Assembly: GCF_001039355.2 (NCBI RefSeq)
Contig: NW_019775713.1
Span: 648,754 to 697,914, forward strand
Reading direction: 5' to 3'
DNA from: Lingula anatina
Taxonomy: Eukaryota > Brachiopoda > Lingulata > Lingulida > Lingulidae
Length of the DNA stretch: 49,161 nucleotides
Under the pieces are notes generated by a model. It saw only the letters and a program-made list of their open reading frames with translations, was not told where the DNA came from and searched no databases. Shown here in pieces: positions 32,250-44,215 of this stretch (positions are counted from its first letter, which is position 1; the number at the start of each line of letters is the position of its first letter). The translations under genes were made by a program, and so were the position numbers.

Positions 32250-35200
32250 GTGATACCCTTTTAAACCCTTGCAGCGCAATTAGTCCGGCAATTGGTGGGC
32301 TTCCTGTCCCTTGTAGTGGCGGTGTGATCAATCTTGAAGGGGTGTGTACCTTCAATCCGTTCTTTCTTCTCTTCGCTGCATCTGCTCAACTGTGCATCTG
32401 CCCGCCGCGGTATTACTTGGGCTTTGACTATACCACGGCTCCAAATATTCAAGTTAACTGTAGAAGCAGTAAGTATTTTAATTTAGATGTAACATTTCGC
32501 TAATGTGCCTCTTTTTAAACCCACAGGATTCTCTATCTAATTGTTATCCATTCGTTAAGGTCTTTATGTTTTATTTAAAGGAAATCGGCTTTAGTACTCA
32601 TTGCGCGCGTCAAAACATTGTTTCTAGAAATGCAAGCTGCAGCTGGAAGTTAATATTGCCGTTTCCTCCATCCCTCCGGTTTCATTATTCATTTTGGGTT
32701 CGTTGCCCTTCGCTCAAAGCATTATTTCAAGCAATGTTTATTGAATGCTTCCGTTTCCACAATAAGCTAGTCCAAGCGCGTGTCTTGTATCTCATAACTT
32801 TAGAGCCATTACAGCTAAGATGATGGCATATGGCATAGAATACTAATTCACCATTCTTACTGTCTACACATTCATATTCAGTCTACATTCCCTATTAGTT
32901 TAACTCAGCTCTGTTCTGCCAGTGAAAGTATCATTAGTATGTAAATTCTTCCAAATATATACCAGGCCTACCCAACTACCAGACTCGGCACCTAAGGATC
33001 CTGAATTAACCGGTATATCGGACCACGCTACCCGTTTTCAAGGTGTGTGTCAGATCGCATTTCGGAGTTTCATACCCCAGAATAAATTTTGTAGCACGAC
33101 TGCGGGCTCATCCACGCTCGGCTGAACAACCTGAAACTGTACTCTTACTTTAGAGTACTCTATTTTATCGTCTCTATGGGGTATATGGGGACTTTACGAC
33201 ATTCGGTTTGAATGTTTTAACCACTTTTGATAGGTTTTTTTTTGCATTGTATTAGATTAATGTGGCAGTCTAAGGTTCATCTAGGTGGCTTTCAAATTTA
33301 TGCGCCCGGTTTTAAAATCATATAGCGATTTTACGACAATCGTTTACTATCCAATCAAGGTGACAGCCGAGCATGCCAGGGCTCATCCTGTCGGTGTTAT
33401 GGCTGATACTCCGAAATGCGATCTGACACACACCTTGAAAACGGGTAGTGTGGTCCGATATACCGGTTAATTCAGGATCCTTAGGTGCAGAGTCTGGTAG
33501 TTGGGTAGGCCTGTATACAGTATATAGGATTTCGATTATATTTTATGAATTTTATACCAACGTTTTAATGTTTTTTCTGTGATAATTAGAAAAAATGGAT
33601 AAATGGTTTCTCGTTAAGCTCGCACACGTACTATTAAGGTGTAGCAACCTATCACAATTTATTTCAATTCCGAAAAATGTACGCTAAAAACCCTTTATAT
33701 CTTTAACACTAAATACACAAAACTCTACAAGCTAGTTTATCAGCTTATGCTTTGGGTGCATTCATGACATATTTTGCTTAATGTATATTTTCAGTAACAG
33801 GCTCACCCTGCCGGACTGATCTGGATTGTAAGTCGAGGACCATGGACTGTTTGGGTATATCATCGTTCAGCCAAGTCAACTTCGATGGCAGCGGCCTTAT
33901 GTCTCCCATCGCCCAAGACCTCGTGGACATTCTTTTGGTAGCTTCAAGCTTTTAGATTGAGTCACGTATCTGTGTATTTTAGTCTGATTATATGAATTCT
34001 TTTAGGATGTGTCTCATTGCTCTCTCTAGAGTGGATTTCTTGTTTTAAAAAAAAATTGAACTGTATGTTTAATGCAAACGAGGGTTGTGACTTCAAGTAA
34101 ATTAAAGTATATAAAAATTAAAAGGTAAATATTCTTAGAGGCTCTTAGAATGATATCATAAGATATACATTAACTAGCCATGCTCACACAAAAGTTAGTG
34201 TTTACGCAATCAGCAGCTAGTAATGTAATTGTTGTTTATGCTTTTCGATTTTCCATCTAAAACATCTTTATCGGGGAATGAAGCTCTCCAGGAAATGATC
34301 TCTATTCATGGAATATTAAAAGCAACAATTTCAATCCTACCTGCTGATTGAAGAAAACCCGTTATTTTATTCTGAGCGCATAACACAAATTCGTTTCTGA
34401 TTCCATATTTCCACATTTCAGCCGGTTGCAACTCTGCTATGCGGCTTTAGTGATTTATACAGGACGTCTAGTATACCCCTCTTTTCTTGTAATGGGGTCT
34501 CCTCTGGTGTGATAGGCCAATGCCAGGAAGTCAAAACTACCCGTAAGTTTTAAGTAGTTTTCTGTGATATAGTAAGAAAACGAAACATTTTGTTATTTAT
34601 TTTTTTTTATCTCCAAAGGAATTGTTACTTCATTTGTTAAATAAAGCGATTAGTGTGATAGATATCAGAAGATATTCATTTTCAAAATATCAATATTCCA
34701 CGCTTCAAATATTCACTTCATGATACTCGTGAAGATGTATTCAGAACAAATATCGAAATCGAAAAAAGGGCTTGATACATTTTAATGGCTCAGTTAAGTT
34801 AATAGTTGATAGTAGCCAGGCATTAAATGGAGAGTGTTGACAATGGGATAAAGATCAATATCATATAGACTGGGTTCCCATACTTAGATCGATCCATCTG
34901 GATCGACCTAACTCCCTGGGGGTTCATGCTAAATTGCTATCAGCTCAAGAGGCTTAAATGTCTGCCACGCCTACCAAATCAGATAGGGGTAAAGATAATT
35001 ACCCCCTAACAGTTTTACTAGGCGTGACAGACGTTTAAGCCGGTTAGTTTGATGGCAATTTAGCGTGAACCCCCAGGGAAATAGATCGATCCAAATATCT
35101 GTGGGAATGGTCCCATAGTCATAGAGGACTCCGCGCCAACTGTTTGCCCACTTTGCCTTTTAAACCGCATCCTTTGAAATGTACACCATCTAATCGAGCG

Positions 35201-36268
35201 AGAAAAAGAGGAACCTTTTAGTGACGTCATCTTGGCATCCAATGTACAATCAGTGAATATACCGTAGATACAGAAGAGGCACGGTGTCTCTTTCAGACAT
35301 TATTATTTTCATTTTAAGTTGCATACTTAGTACACACAGATTAATAATTACATAGCCTCAATGAATTGCGTGTGTGTAAAAAGAAATAACAGTACTAGAT
35401 ACATGTACATGTACATCTGCATTCTTTTACGCATGACTTAGTCTCGAAACACATGTTCATGTTGATATCTCTCCTCTCTTCATAAAACGGATATTATGGT
35501 ACGTAAAGCTTCTGAATTAAAACATAATTAGATGACAAATACATTCACTTTATTTCAGCATATGTCTAAATATACTGTATAAATTAATCAAATGTTTTTC
35601 GAGCTGAGAAATGAACTCAAAATCATATAATGATCAGATGTAAGGGCTTTATTTCATTTCAGTCGTGCGTATTCGGTCCGAAAACTTTCCCGACCGTACT
35701 TGGGGACTTGACCAAAACGGCGACGCCTTCATCAATCAGGGATTCAGCGGCAATATTTTCTACGTTGTCCCAGGCTTAACCGGACAACCAGGTACAGTGT
35801 CCTTCAACTCCGTGGAGTACCCGTGCTCCTATCTCCGTCACTTTAATTTTGCGCTGAGACTTGAAAGCTCGCAGAACCCAGCGAATCCCGAGATTTACAA
35901 CGAGGACGCCACTTTTTACCCTCGACCCAACCAGTTTATCCCAGGGTTTACAGCTTACGAGTCGGTGAACTTTCCTGGCCAGTTTATCCGCCATCTTGGC
36001 TTCAGGCTGCTTTTGAATACGAACGACGGCTCTCCGTTATTCGCGAGAGATGCCAGTTTCAGCATTGAAAATATTGGTACGTAAGATAGTCGGTTGTTTA
36101 CAAGCTGGGTGTAAAAATGTAAAAAACATCACATTGTTTTTCTGTCCAGTTGATATTGTGCTCGATCCGCGCTCTGTTTGTGAAAATAAGTGGCAATGTG
36201 TAAGATGGCGCAAGTGCCGTCAAAACTTACTAATTGGTGCTTTGAGAAACTTAACCCCCCCTCTCTCC

Positions 36269-36317
<49 letters not shown>

Positions 36318-36414
36318 TGTGTGTTTGTTTTAAAATAATGCTTGTTGCTTACAGAAATAATATGAAATTTATTTTTACATCATTTCAGATTTGCTGCAAA
36401 GTTGTAACAATTAA
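32250..36414 (+). CDS. Cysteine-rich protein with C-terminal AbfB (CBM42) domain
   Basis: Five joined exons: 32250-32468, 33795-33937, 34422-34542, 35663-36076 and 36389-36414 (TAA 36412-36414). Phases agree at every junction and donors are gtaagt, gtagct, gtaagt and gtacgt. The 5' end is missing. The first ~160 residues are Cys-rich (for example NPCSAI, LCICPP, SPCRTDLDCKSRTMDC) and likely extracellular. The 414-base exon encodes a whole AbfB-type beta-trefoil, the arabinose-binding module of alpha-L-arabinofuranosidase B. Its repeats are VSFNSVEYPCSYLRHFNF...DATFYPRP and ESVNFPGQFIRHLGFRLLL...DASF; the RH and D of each repeat match the sugar-binding positions of the family. No catalytic domain is seen, so a secreted lectin-like role is likely. 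The tail ends DLLQSCNN. Confidence 0.75.
32964..33512. mobile_element. Foldback element with 105-bp inverted arms
   Basis: The arms 32964-33068 and 33408-33512 are inverted copies with only about two or three mismatches (aggcctacccaactaccaga ... cgcatttcggagt). Weaker pairing continues inward (gggctcatc and gctcggctg in both halves). No coding capacity is seen. It lies in the first visible intron of the AbfB-domain gene. Confidence 0.75.
34872..35114. mobile_element. Complete palindromic MITE, 243 bp
   Basis: The ends are gggttcccatacttagatcg and, inverted, gggaccattcccacagatat, followed by gatcgacct/gatcgatct and ctccctgggggttca in both arms. The core is gataattacccc. This is the best-preserved member of the family also seen at 878-1130, 1273-1482 and 13414-13508. 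It lies in the intron before the AbfB exon. Confidence 0.75.
36285..36333. repeat. CT/GT microsatellite
   Basis: A ctctct run from about 36258 passes into gtgtgt up to about 36333, inside the last intron of the AbfB-domain gene. Confidence 0.8.
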
Positions 36415-36466
36415 CTTCAATCCACGTCGATGGAGCAGAGACTTTTGATACATACTCGTACATCGG

Positions 36467-36472
36467 AATAAA
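36467..36472 (+). terminator. Poly(A) signal of the AbfB-domain gene
   Basis: AATAAA 53 bases after the TAA stop at 36412-36414, which supports this gene end. Confidence 0.6.
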
Positions 36473-36524
36473 GAGTTCAAGTTCTGCGTGAAGAGTAACT
36501 TCCGTGATATTTATTCATGGAATA

Positions 36525-36682
36525 GACCAGGACCCCGTAACTCGAAAGCATCGCGCATTGCGACTGAGAGCAAGCGTCTCGATTCCATAACTCGCCCATA
36601 CTCTTCCCATATAAAACATTGTAGCCTCTATGTGATATCGCTATTCGCAATACGCGATGCTTTCGAGTTACGGGGCCCTGGT
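36525..36682. mobile_element. Palindromic MITE-like element, 158 bp
   Basis: accagg-a-ccccgtaactcg plus aaagcatcgcg-c-attgcga at the left is mirrored by tcgcaatacgcgatgctttc plus gagttacggggccctggt at the right, about 37 bases with two mismatches. No coding capacity. It lies between the ends of the AbfB-domain and CNBD2 genes, which converge here. Confidence 0.75.
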
Positions 36683-36882
36683 GTATAACAACATAGGTGT
36701 TATCTTCAATTCATTTTTGGATTATTTGATCAAAGCAAGTAAAAATGGATTTCCAACACATTCATTGCATAATGTAGAGCTAAAAGGCTTTTGTTTGGTT
36801 AAAAGGACATAAATGTTTTTAAAACATTAAAACATGGGGCGACTGATATTGGCAGTCTTCCAAATACGTGGGCAAAGGGGTT

Positions 36883-36888
36883 TTTATT
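36883..36888 (-). terminator. Possible poly(A) signal of CNBD2
   Basis: Plus-strand tttatt reads AATAAA on the minus strand, 217 bases downstream of the CNBD2 stop codon (37105-37107). Confidence 0.4.
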
Positions 36889-37104
36889 AAGAGTAAGCAA
36901 AATATATTAACGACTTAAGAAAATGTAAGAAAAGTAAGAACATAGAAGTAGAGAATAAGTCAATTTTTTGGTTAACAGAAATTCTTTAATTTGTAAATAA
37001 TATATCCTTGTCTAATTTGCATCACATCAAAACTGTTGGCTTAGTAAGAGCCCCAAAGATGCATTTTATGCTAATGTATGCTATTGTGAAAATAGATCGT
37101 GATA

Positions 37105-39012
37105 TTAAGTCTTTTTTCTCTTCTTTTGAAGTTGCTTGTACTTGTACATGCCACTATACAACGCGCCGGGTATGTCAGTTACGGAAGTGGGCCAGTGCTG
37201 TTGAAGCATTGTTCTCTTACTGAGTATCTCGCTGACCACGGCATTCTTATACTGCGACCAGTTGGTCTCCTCCGTGTACAGCCTCAATGCCTTTTTGTTA
37301 TCCGGTATGACCATTTCTAAGTCACGCCTCCAAAGCTCTAGGTCGTTTAGATGTCCGTGTTTGTGGAGCGCAACTTTTGGAATCATGATGCACTGGACAT
37401 TTGAATATGCGATGTAATAGGTGTCTGTTAAATTTTCACCTGAAAAAAATAGATAAATAAAGATTTTACAAAGGTTAGAAGCATAATGTTGCAGGCAGTG
37501 CAGTTTGCAATTACAGGCTTGACTTTAACTCTTGATTTTACTCTTCCTGCCTTACAAAAAGATGCAAAATCGGACAAAAAGGAAACTCAACGTACCATGT
37601 GTACTAGCCCATTTCAAATTCCTAGAACACATTTTAGAAAATGAATCTTTTTTTTTATTTTTTGCTCTTGCTGTATGACCATTGTCCAAAGAAGAAAAGC
37701 AGGGAATACGCCCTGCATGTTACTAAAACTTCCACTTTCACATGCAATACATTGTCACAGCTAACATACAGTTACACGTTCTAGATACTGTTGTCATTTC
37801 CACACTGACCCCTCTGACGCAATCACACTGTCGCTCCTAACACAATAATGTTGTCACACCAAACACAATAAAACAGTCACACATAACACAATAACACTCA
37901 ACGCAATAATACTGTCACACATAACACAATAATGCCCTGTAATGCAATAACACTGTTACACGCAACACAACAACACCTAACACTGTCACAAATAATACAA
38001 GGACGTGGTCACACCTAACACAATGACACTGTCACACCTAACACATTCCACTCAACACAATGCTGTGCATTACCTACCGACACCAAAATAGTTCCCAGCT
38101 GTCAGCGTGAGTAGCACCCAGTGATGTCGCTCTTGGGCATAGCCCAGAATCTTTGTCCGCCGCCGGTCCTGACTTCTGGTGTGTGCATCATGCCGGCTAG
38201 CTGAGGGGAGAACCAGTCTGCTTCCCCAGGGGTAGAACTCCCGTAAGAGGTCCACACGGCGTACGACTTGGACTTGGCCGGTGTGGATGAAATAGACGTA
38301 TTCTTCATCAGCGACACTGGTGTTGCCCAGTATGACCTGACGTGATGGTGAATATTATTTTTCATTCATATCAAACCGAAAGCAAAAAAAGTCATCTGTT
38401 TAATGATACGCGAGTTAAAAAATAATAAATTAATAAATAAAAATTAAAAATAAATAAATCGTCTTTTTCGTCCAAGGTTGGAATGAGCTTTTTTTTTTAT
38501 ATCAAAATGTCTTGATAAAAGACAGAATAAAGTACGATTCCTTATTTCTATTTTAAGGCACAGAGTTTTAATGTCAAATCCAATGGCGTCCTTTTTTAAA
38601 TTAATTTTTTTTTTATTTATTTATCTCTCTTTCTTTTTTCTGTCTTTCTTTCTTTTTTTTTTGGGGGGGGGGGGAGGGGGGAGACTACCTTTTCCCTAGG
38701 AAACTCCACCATTCTACTAGGCCCAGTAGCCTCCTCTATCTCCTCCTTGGTCCAGTGGCTGATATGAGGCTGCTTCAGGAGAGCTGCCAGACGCTGATCC
38801 CACTCTATCTTGTACACTTTACTCAATACATTCTCAAAGTCGTGTTTGTCCATGCGTAAAAAATCGCAGTTTCCTGGAATTATTGGAATTATTGGATTTA
38901 CCCTAAGATAATTGGACAGTTATAACAGGTTCTTCTCTTTTCATTTTTTAGACTTAAATTCGATAAGATTGCACCTACTTTTAAGTACACCACTTCTAAT
39001 AGATTTTCTCCC

Positions 39013-39044
<32 letters not shown>

Positions 39045-39655
39045 AAGAAGAAGTAGCAGTAGTAATAATAGTAGTAGAATAAGTGACACATGAAATAGAA
39101 GTGGAGATACCAGTAATGTGATAAGCGACTCTTCAAATTTCGAGATATGGTGACTGGATCACTACGTTGTCAACGGATTCTTGGTAGCATGTATTATGAA
39201 GAATACATGTACAAAATATAACTTTGCCACCAATTATTAAAACTCATTATTGTCATATTTGTAATAATCTCTTTGTATGATTTTTACGGGCAGTAAATAA
39301 CTGTTTACCTTTGCATATTATGGTTGCCGTCCGTCTTATATTATGTAGTAAGGCTAATTCTCCGAATGAGGCCCCCTCTCCCAGCTCTGCCAGCACCTGT
39401 GTATGTTTATGACCTGAAAATATATAATATATAAATACAGTTGCATAATATCACAACACGCCGTTGATTTAAGCCAAGGAGACCCGTGCAAGACAGGCAT
39501 TGGAGGCTGGAGAAGAGGCTGGAAAATGAAAATGTCTTTTGAATTTCTTTTAAAATGTATTGCAGAAAATGTTTTTATTCTGTATCTGTATAATCTTTAT
39601 TTAGAATTACCATTTTACTATATTTAAAAATATACCATCCAACTTTTAGTTGTAA

Positions 39656-39691
<36 letters not shown>

Positions 39692-39776
39692 GATTTTCGC
39701 AGACTTCCTTTCACAGATCACCACCAAAACTTCTATTTCTGAGCTAACCTGAAATATCCATCCGTCCAAGTGGAGC

Positions 39777-39815
<39 letters not shown>

Positions 39816-42800
39816 TATTATTATTATTATTATTATTATTATCGCAAGACACGATTCCCAAACGCATTTTTAAACCCAGTTTAGCCGTCTATCAATAAGC
39901 CCTCGTCATACCAGTGATCTTGTCCTCGTCAGTCCTCTTCACGACCACGGAACCTTTCACAATGAAGTAGAAATTGAAGCCGATATGGCCTTGCTTGATG
40001 ACCACTCGCCCATCTTCGTAGCTGTCCAAGGATAATGTCCGGGCAAGCTCGTGTCTCACCGCCTTACCGTACTTCTCAAAGCACTGGAGGCTGGCAACGA
40101 TATCCTAGAGGTTAAAAGGCGACAGGGTGAAGAATTTTGTCAACTGTGTTGTATTAGCTGGGGGGGGGGGGGGGGGGGGGGGGGAAGGAGAAAGGGGGGC
40201 GATGGGCCACATACAGACTTGACATTTAATATGGAATATTTCAGTTTCGAAGGTATGCCTAGGTAAAAATGCATTCTTTTTTCAAAAAACTCCGATCTCA
40301 TATAAGATATGTGAATGGAGAAGTGTGTAGTCAGGTGTATCGCTTCCAATTAACTGAATACCAGGTTTGTTGCGCTGCTGCATTATGTAATATGCAGTGA
40401 TTTAATTGGGTAGTGCTCCTTTGGGCAGGTCAAAGCTTGGCTTTGGCAAAGCATGGTTATGTCAAAAAAGTATCCATATGTCGGCAACTACTGCATAGAA
40501 GAATTTGAAATTTTGCATGCAAGTGGTCTGTTTTGCAGTGTGTAAAATTAGCTATGCAGTGCACTGCAAATTTGTCAATCTGTGGCAGAATGGCGCGAAA
40601 AAGTCAGAGATTGCCAGACAGATAATTGCGCCAAACGAAACGGTCCGCACAGTTTTATAGAGTAATGCCCAGACTGATGTACCTACACAGAGGCCACATC
40701 CAATGTATTGAAATCTTACCACCAGGGCACAGGACTTACTGTCTGTCGGGATATGCTGTTGCAACTAAACAAAAACCACCCAGTCCGTTCAGAATGAGGG
40801 CTAAATTGCCACCAAAACGCATTTTTCAAGGCCCTTAGCGAACACCAAACTGGTTTTAGCTGGTTAGAATACCAGACGACCTCAGGGGAACCCACTGTAA
40901 ACAGCAAAACATTGTTGTATGTTTCTCTAATGAACTGGGGACCTTGACCGTTTCTGAGTTGAACACTGAAACCTCGTGACTTTCTTTATTGAGGTCAGAT
41001 TTCACCTGTACCGCTCAACTAGTCAAAACAGAGTTTACAGACATACAGAAGAGACCATCGACTAAGCGTGTGCCGCGTCTAAAGTGACTAAGGCCATTAA
41101 CAGCGTCAGTAATTGGAGTGGATACCACATTGGTGCCAAAACACCAATGATGGTCATCCACGAAAACCTGAACCAGATCAAATAAAGGAATAATCTGGGA
41201 ACCACTTGACTATCATTTGATAGGGGGCACCTTAGGAACAATTTTAGGTTGCACGGTAAAATTGCCGGTACCCACAGAGCACTTTTAATAGCAGATTACT
41301 TACAGAACCAAAGGAATGAGCAGCTATCTTGGTAATCAAAATCGCCATATTTGAACCACATAGATAACATGTGGGTAGGCCATTACTCGCCGAATCAATG
41401 GTCTACATGTTCTACAACAAAACTGGACCAAATTGGACAGATTTTGACCGATGCCTGGAATGTTATTCCAGATTGAACTCTAAAAACCTAACCCAAGTAA
41501 TGCCTTGCCACTTGAGAGCGCTGGTAGCAGACAGAAGAGGTCAAGCGTAACAGCGACCGTTACTGTGACTAGACACTGACATGGGGGTTCTTTGTGAGGC
41601 GTGTAACTCTTTTACAGAAAATAATTTGGAAAATATGGAGATCCAAAATATATCTTTTAATTATTATCGTATGACATAGAATAGGCAATGTGTTTTTGTT
41701 TGCTTCTCTGGCGAATCCGATTAATGAACTGATGTCACAATGACATCAAAGAGATAATTAAAAGTTATTTAAACGCGATTTTAATACTTATTTTCATTTA
41801 TCAGTCAGCAAAATAGGAAAAAACTGATGAAAAATGATTGGGAAAAAAATATTCCATATTAAATGTCAAGTCTGTATATGAAGCACCCCCCCCCCCAAGC
41901 TTTGGAGCTTTTCTCAGCCAGTACGACAAGCAAAGCACGACAAACGAATTCTAAATATCTGCACATTACTGTAAAAGTGTCGACATTTTCATATTTGCAT
42001 TTGGAAACAGATGTTTTTATCGTTGTACCCCGACGCAAATTCATGGACCCCCCTGGATCAACTTAAAATATATCAGAGCAAAGCAAAGAAGTTAATTTAC
42101 CATTTTACCCAGCAGAAATCACCAAAAAGTATGTATAAGAAGAATCAATATTTTTATCATTAAAAACACTTCCTTTACCCTTCAGGTTAGTAAGGCAGAT
42201 ATCCTTCATTTAGCCCCTCCTAAGCCTATGTTATTCTAGTTAGACAAGAGGACGCACATATTTAGTGTCTTTAAGACAATCTACACTGCTATTTTCCAGC
42301 ACCTCGATAGTCGTGACTTCTTCCTCCGTCCTTTCCCGGCTGTTTTTACGCAGAATCTCCCGCGCACGCTTCGTAATGTTACCGGAGCGCGCCTTGAAGT
42401 GCGAAGCGTTAAAGGACAGCAGGCCGTTCTCCTAGTATGTGAAAAGAGTGTAAACAATATGAGTTTTAATACAATTTTAAAAGCAACAGACATCAACAGA
42501 TATCTTGATAATCGATTTCCTTTTGGACAATGATCAAACATTGGTTCAAGGGCGGTTTTAAATGCAGTAGTGTATACCAAATTTCATTTAAATGCTATAA
42601 TTAATTGTCACCTAACTTTTTATGAATTTAACAGTTGTACTGATTTATATTATATTATATTCAGTTTGACTATTTTCAGTTGCAAATAAACATTATTATT
42701 ATATTTCATTCTTAATCTATATATTCGTTTTTTATCATCTGATAAAAACCATACATTGTTGACAACAAAAGCGTTGGCGTGCTCCTCCTCTTCTATTTTT

Positions 42801-43463
42801 TGCTGTAGTTCATGAGACCAAGCGATGTTTGTCTTTACCATGCGAATTAGTTTTTTAAACCGTGGGCGTTTTTCGTCGTCTCTGCATGTCAGGCGAACTT
42901 CTTTTGGCCTGTATTAAAATAATAATGATTTTGATGTTCTTGACTTACCATACTTACATACCATTTTTTCTGACATACTTGTTACAATTTTGAAACTTGA
43001 CAGCCACCGGGCAATTATTTTTCGAAGCTATATAGCAAAAGTCCGATTTTTTGTGAAAAATATAGCAATTTTATTATATATATGTTTCATTCCATTTTAG
43101 CTAAATTTTCCCGACAGATTTGATTTTTCGCACCTGGAAAATATCTTACAAGAGCAAGCATGACAATTTAATGGAAAAAAAAATACATGCAAACACTAAA
43201 AACTCTGCTATAATTACTACTGATCGAACATTAAAAAAAAAAAGGGTTCGTGCCTCAAAAATGAAAAAATAAAATTACCTCTTCAACACCGTCATAGCTT
43301 GATTTTCCTTGAATTCTTGGTTTTTGAATAGCGGAAATATGCTTTCTTGGCTTGGTTTGCTTGTTTCTTTTGAAATGCATACTTTCTTAGGACTCTTACT
43401 TTTGTTAGACTTGGGTCTTGGGTTCGCTCCCTCGATAGGGGGAAGGCTAACGTTGTCAGCCAT
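37105..43463 (-). CDS. CNBD2: Cyclic nucleotide-binding domain-containing protein 2
   Basis: Eight exons in transcript order: 43279-43463 (ATG 43461-43463), 42755-42908, 42303-42431, 39912-40104, 39309-39413, 38689-38873, 38078-38336 and 37105-37439. Their phases agree throughout, giving 514 aa (human CNBD2, from memory, is about 576). After a Lys/Ser-rich N-terminus and a charged helical region, exons 4-6 form a cyclic-nucleotide-binding beta-barrel: GHIGFNFYFIVKGSV, then a phosphate-binding cassette FGELALLHNIRRTATI with E239 and R248 present, as in cAMP-binding sites. Exons 7-8 look like a second, looser CNB-like segment (EEYVYFIHTGQVQVV, a basic loop, then YYIAYSNVQCIMIP). There are no transmembrane segments, so this is a soluble protein. 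In mammals CNBD2 (CRIS) binds cAMP in testis and is needed for normal sperm shape. The donor after exon 3 (gtgctg) is weak, and an upstream non-coding exon is possible. Confidence 0.85.
37830..38066. repeat. Degenerate minisatellite (acacaataa-cactgtcacac units)
   Basis: Many variants of cacaataacactgtcacacctaa follow each other with unit lengths of roughly 20-35 bases. The array ends about 10 bases from exon 7 of CNBD2, within its intron. Confidence 0.7.
39013..39079. repeat. AGT/AAG trinucleotide repeat
   Basis: An agt run passing into agaagaag and agtaataat, within the CNBD2 intron between exons 5 and 6. Confidence 0.9.
39657..39842. repeat. ATT and AAT/ATT repeats forming a self-complementary tract
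   Basis: (att)n at about 39657-39690, then (aat)n passing directly into (att)n at about 39776-39842. The second tract is a perfect hairpin and can also pair with the first. It lies in the CNBD2 intron between exons 4 and 5. Confidence 0.85.
40160..40184. repeat. 25-base G run
   Basis: Uninterrupted G25 followed by a purine-rich stretch, close to the left end of Tc1-like copy 2. Long G runs are error-prone in assembly, so the length is uncertain. Confidence 0.8.
40212..41876. mobile_element. Decayed Tc1/mariner-type element, copy 2
   Basis: Perfect 25-bp inverted ends (CAGACTTGACATTTAATATG plus GAATA) flanked by TA on both sides; the element proper is 40214-41874, 1661 bp. It is clearly homologous to 26011-27466 but keeps extra 3' sequence. 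That part reads QIGQILTDAWNVIPD and LRALVADRRGQA, like the 'W..IP..I..L..SM..R' end of Tc1 transposases. Stops and frameshifts throughout make it inactive. It sits in the CNBD2 intron between exons 3 and 4. Confidence 0.8.
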
Positions 43464-44215
43464 ATGAAACCGCGATTTCCCTCCCTGGTGATCCGTATTG
43501 TGCGCAAGGCATTTCGGGAAGGCCTTTGAAACTTTCTGCGCATTTCTTTTAGCGCATGGGTTCAATATCCGCTTCCGTTTTTAGATGCATGTGCAGGCCT
43601 CAGAAAGGCGAGACGGTGTTTGTAGTTGTATTAAGGCAAAAAGGTATGTGAGTTTGCATTGTTTGAACCGTTGATGTGTTCCAGTAATAACATACAACGA
43701 AATTCATACCATGCACCTAGTTTAAATGTACTGTTTGATCCTAATTGGACCTTACAGTGAGACCTTGAGTCGGACACGCAACTTTTCGCAGTTATTACAT
43801 CTGTGCTACTTAAGCCACCTTAACACTGGACGGCGTCCTTTCTCCGTGCCGTAGTACGGCTCCGTTTGGGAGTAAAAAAAAACTACTTTGCGTGTCAGAA
43901 ACTGGCCGATCGTTGAGCATTCATTCTGCAACCAAAGCGGTGCTTGCACCTCCTTTCTTCGACCACAGCAATGCCCGGGGTTTTAGTGTTATAAAACACG
44001 GTCTGTTATAAAACACGGTTTCTGTTAGTTACAGTTACTATTATTTTTTGTAGTGAAACAACAGAGTTAGAAACAGTCCAGCCGTAATATCAAAATGGTT
44101 GATACACCACTGTAAGTTAAAACAACAATTTTTTAATCTATATTCCAGGTTAAAAAAAAAAAACGCGGAATTCAAGAAAACATAAAGCCAAAGATCAAGA
44201 TAAAGTAAAGAAAAA
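43464..44215. promoter_or_regulatory. Shared divergent promoter region CNBD2/Tim
   Basis: The 752 bases between the two start codons, which point away from each other. It holds CpG-bearing sequence near 43840-43990. No TATA box is evident for either gene. Both 5' UTRs and promoters must lie here unless distant non-coding exons exist. Confidence 0.45.

Noticed and set aside
32503-32823. 106-codon frame on plus
   Set aside because: Lies in an intron of the AbfB-domain gene just after a good donor; composition is not protein-like and no family is recognisable.
37830-38066. Regular spaced repeats resembling a CRISPR array
   Set aside because: Units are degenerate, unevenly spaced and in an animal gene intron; a minisatellite explains them.
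44112-44150. Possible tiny 5' UTR intron (gtaagt ... ttccag) before the Tim start
   Set aside because: At about 36 bases it is shorter than normal animal introns.
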